Positions 6,192-7,247 of a stretch of DNA of 7,247 nucleotides are shown here, in pieces (position 1 is the first letter of the stretch; each line of letters opens with the position of its first letter). The stretch is from JBBQKI01 sp038326725. Its GTDB lineage: Bacteria; Bacteroidota; Bacteroidia; Flavobacteriales; Flavobacteriaceae. The notes beneath the pieces were generated by a model that saw only the letters and a program-made list of their open reading frames with translations, searched no databases and was not told where the DNA came from. The stretch lies in assembly GCA_038326725.1 (NCBI GenBank), contig JBBQKI010000063.1, forward strand, positions 1 to 7,247. The letters are read 5' to 3'. The translations under genes were made by a program, and so were the position numbers.

Positions 6192-7247
6192 TTAAACAGG
6201 GGTTGTATTGACTTCAGCTTTGTGCTTGCCAGCCCTTTTCATGGTGTCATAATATAAAGGAGTGGCGATGAATAAGGTTGAATAAACCCCCGTGGCAACT
6301 CCAATAATCAATGCGAACATAAATCCGCGAAGCGATTCACCACCGAAAATAAAGATGGCCACCAATACCAATAATGTGGATAAGGCCGTGTTGAAAGTTC
6401 GGTTCAAAGTACTGTTTATGGCTCCGTTAACTTTTTTATCCAAGTCCCAAGTGGTGTGCTCGTGCACATACTCCCGGATACGGTCAAAAATAACCACAGT
6501 GTCATTCAACGAATAACCAATAACAGTAAGGATAGCTGCAATAAAGGCTTGGTCTATCTCCAAACTAAAAGGCATGAATTTATAGCAAATGGAATACATC
6601 GCGATCACAAAAAAAGCATCATGGAACAAGGCAATGGTAGCGCCGAAACCAAACTGCCAGTTACGGAAACGCATCAAAATGTATAGAAACATGATAATCA
6701 ACGAGCCGAAAATTGCCCATAGTGCATTTTTCGTAATATCATCAGCTATGGTTGGGCTTACTTTATAATACTGTAATATGCCCACTTCTTTTCCCTCTTG
6801 AATAACAGAAAATTCTTTAAATGTAATATCTTGGGGTAAATTGGGCTGAAGGGCTTGGAAAAGCTTTTGCTGAACTTCATCGTCAACTTCGCTTCCCGTT
6901 TCTTCAACCTTATATTTAGTGGTTATTTTCAATTGGTTAGCATCGCCAAAAGTTTTAGCTTCCGCACTGCCAAAAACAGCTATCAAATCATTTTTAATTT
7001 CATCAGCACTTACGGTTTTATCAAAACGCACGGTATAGCTTCGACCCCCTACAAAATCAACACCTTGATTTAATCCTTGGGTGAATAGGGAAATAATACC
7101 GATAAGAATAAATACCCCTGAAATGATATAAGCAATCTTTCTCTTTTTAAGGAAATCAATATTAGTATTGACAAAGAAATTCTTACTAAAAGCTGTACTA
7201 AAAGTAAGCCTTTTGTTTCTGTTTAAATAAAACTCGATGCAAAGCCT
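6192..7247 (-). CDS. secDF: Protein translocase SecDF, SecF half (5' part outside window)
   Basis: SecDF is the inner-membrane subunit that uses the proton gradient to help pull proteins through SecYEG. The frame is open from the right edge to a stop at 6192-6194: 351 visible residues. In that numbering, residues 1-36 are a basic linker, 39-55 the first SecF membrane helix, and NQGVDFVGGRSYTVRF (60-75) the conserved SecF motif before the periplasmic P1-type domain. A helix with IFGSLIIMFLYILM, then ALFHDAFFVIA (Asp210) and GYSLNDTVVIFDRIRE with Asp249 and Asp255, are hallmark membrane residues. Two further helices follow (about 291-302 and 308-330), with a short polar tail. There is no ATG in frame before the SecF helix, and the first GTG (7031) lies after the VDFVGG motif. 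The linker therefore continues upstream into coding sequence, which points to the single-chain SecD-SecF fusion usual in Bacteroidota. The SecD part must be checked outside the window. Confidence 0.93.
   Translation of the reverse strand, partial: RLCIEFYLNRNKRLTFSTAFSKNFFVNTNIDFLKKRKIAYIISGVFILIGIISLFTQGLNQGVDFVGGRSYTVRFDKTVSADEIKNDLIAVFGSAEAKTFGDANQLKITTKYKVEETGSEVDDEVQQKLFQALQPNLPQDITFKEFSVIQEGKEVGILQYYKVSPTIADDITKNALWAIFGSLIIMFLYILMRFRNWQFGFGATIALFHDAFFVIAMYSICYKFMPFSLEIDQAFIAAILTVIGYSLNDTVVIFDRIREYVHEHTTWDLDKKVNGAINSTLNRTFNTALSTLLVLVAIFIFGGESLRGFMFALIIGVATGVYSTLFIATPLYYDTMKRAGKHKAEVNTTPV

Noticed and set aside
6192..7031. A stand-alone SecF starting at the GTG at 7031
   Set aside because: The frame stays open to the window edge and encodes the first SecF helix and the VDFVGG motif upstream of that GTG, so the GTG is internal.
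1..7247. Mobile elements, tRNA or rRNA genes, or a phage or defence system
   Set aside because: No transposase, integrase, terminal inverted repeats, tRNA-like cloverleaf or defence-type domain was seen on either strand; gaps between genes are all under 150 bp.

Overview
The window looks like chromosomal DNA from a marine-type member of the Flavobacteriaceae (Bacteroidota). This rests on several independent signs: no Shine-Dalgarno sequences, an A-rich leader before each gene, promoter-like TAnnTTTG boxes, an extracellular protein in the style of type IX secretion (T9SS) cargo, a fused SecDF, and A/T-rich short tandem repeats between genes. No strain or species can be named from the sequence alone.

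Layout. Positions 1983 to 1 (minus strand) are filled by the first 661 codons of a large secreted, multidomain protein that runs off the left edge. It has a signal peptide, a globular N-terminal region, two Ig/PKD-like domains and at least three modules of about 97 residues with Asp-rich loops. A 148-bp divergent intergenic region (1984-2131) then carries a good promoter candidate for a rightward series of five genes: folE (GTP cyclohydrolase I), cysS (cysteinyl-tRNA synthetase), yidD (membrane insertion factor), lgt (prolipoprotein diacylglyceryl transferase) and a DUF192 lipoprotein. The series ends at a strong hairpin with A/T tracts on both sides (6134-6170), which can serve both strands. 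From the right edge, the SecF half of a SecDF fusion comes in on the minus strand and stops at 6192, converging on that terminator.

How the genes fit together. folE and cysS are housekeeping functions (pterin synthesis and translation). yidD, lgt, the lipoprotein and secDF all concern moving proteins into or across the inner membrane: SecDF drives export, YidD assists membrane insertion, and Lgt lipidates exported lipoproteins. The DUF192 gene, whose product carries a lipobox-like cysteine, overlaps the lgt stop by one base, so the modifying enzyme and one likely substrate are probably translated together. The large surface protein would itself need Sec export.

No clearly new system is visible; most of the window is core genome. 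The points most worth a second look are: the repeat-built surface protein; two consecutive genes (cysS and yidD) that both start with TTG; an 8-bp tandem repeat directly in front of the cysS start; and a canonical slippery heptamer at the end of lgt, where a -1 shift would join Lgt to the lipoprotein.
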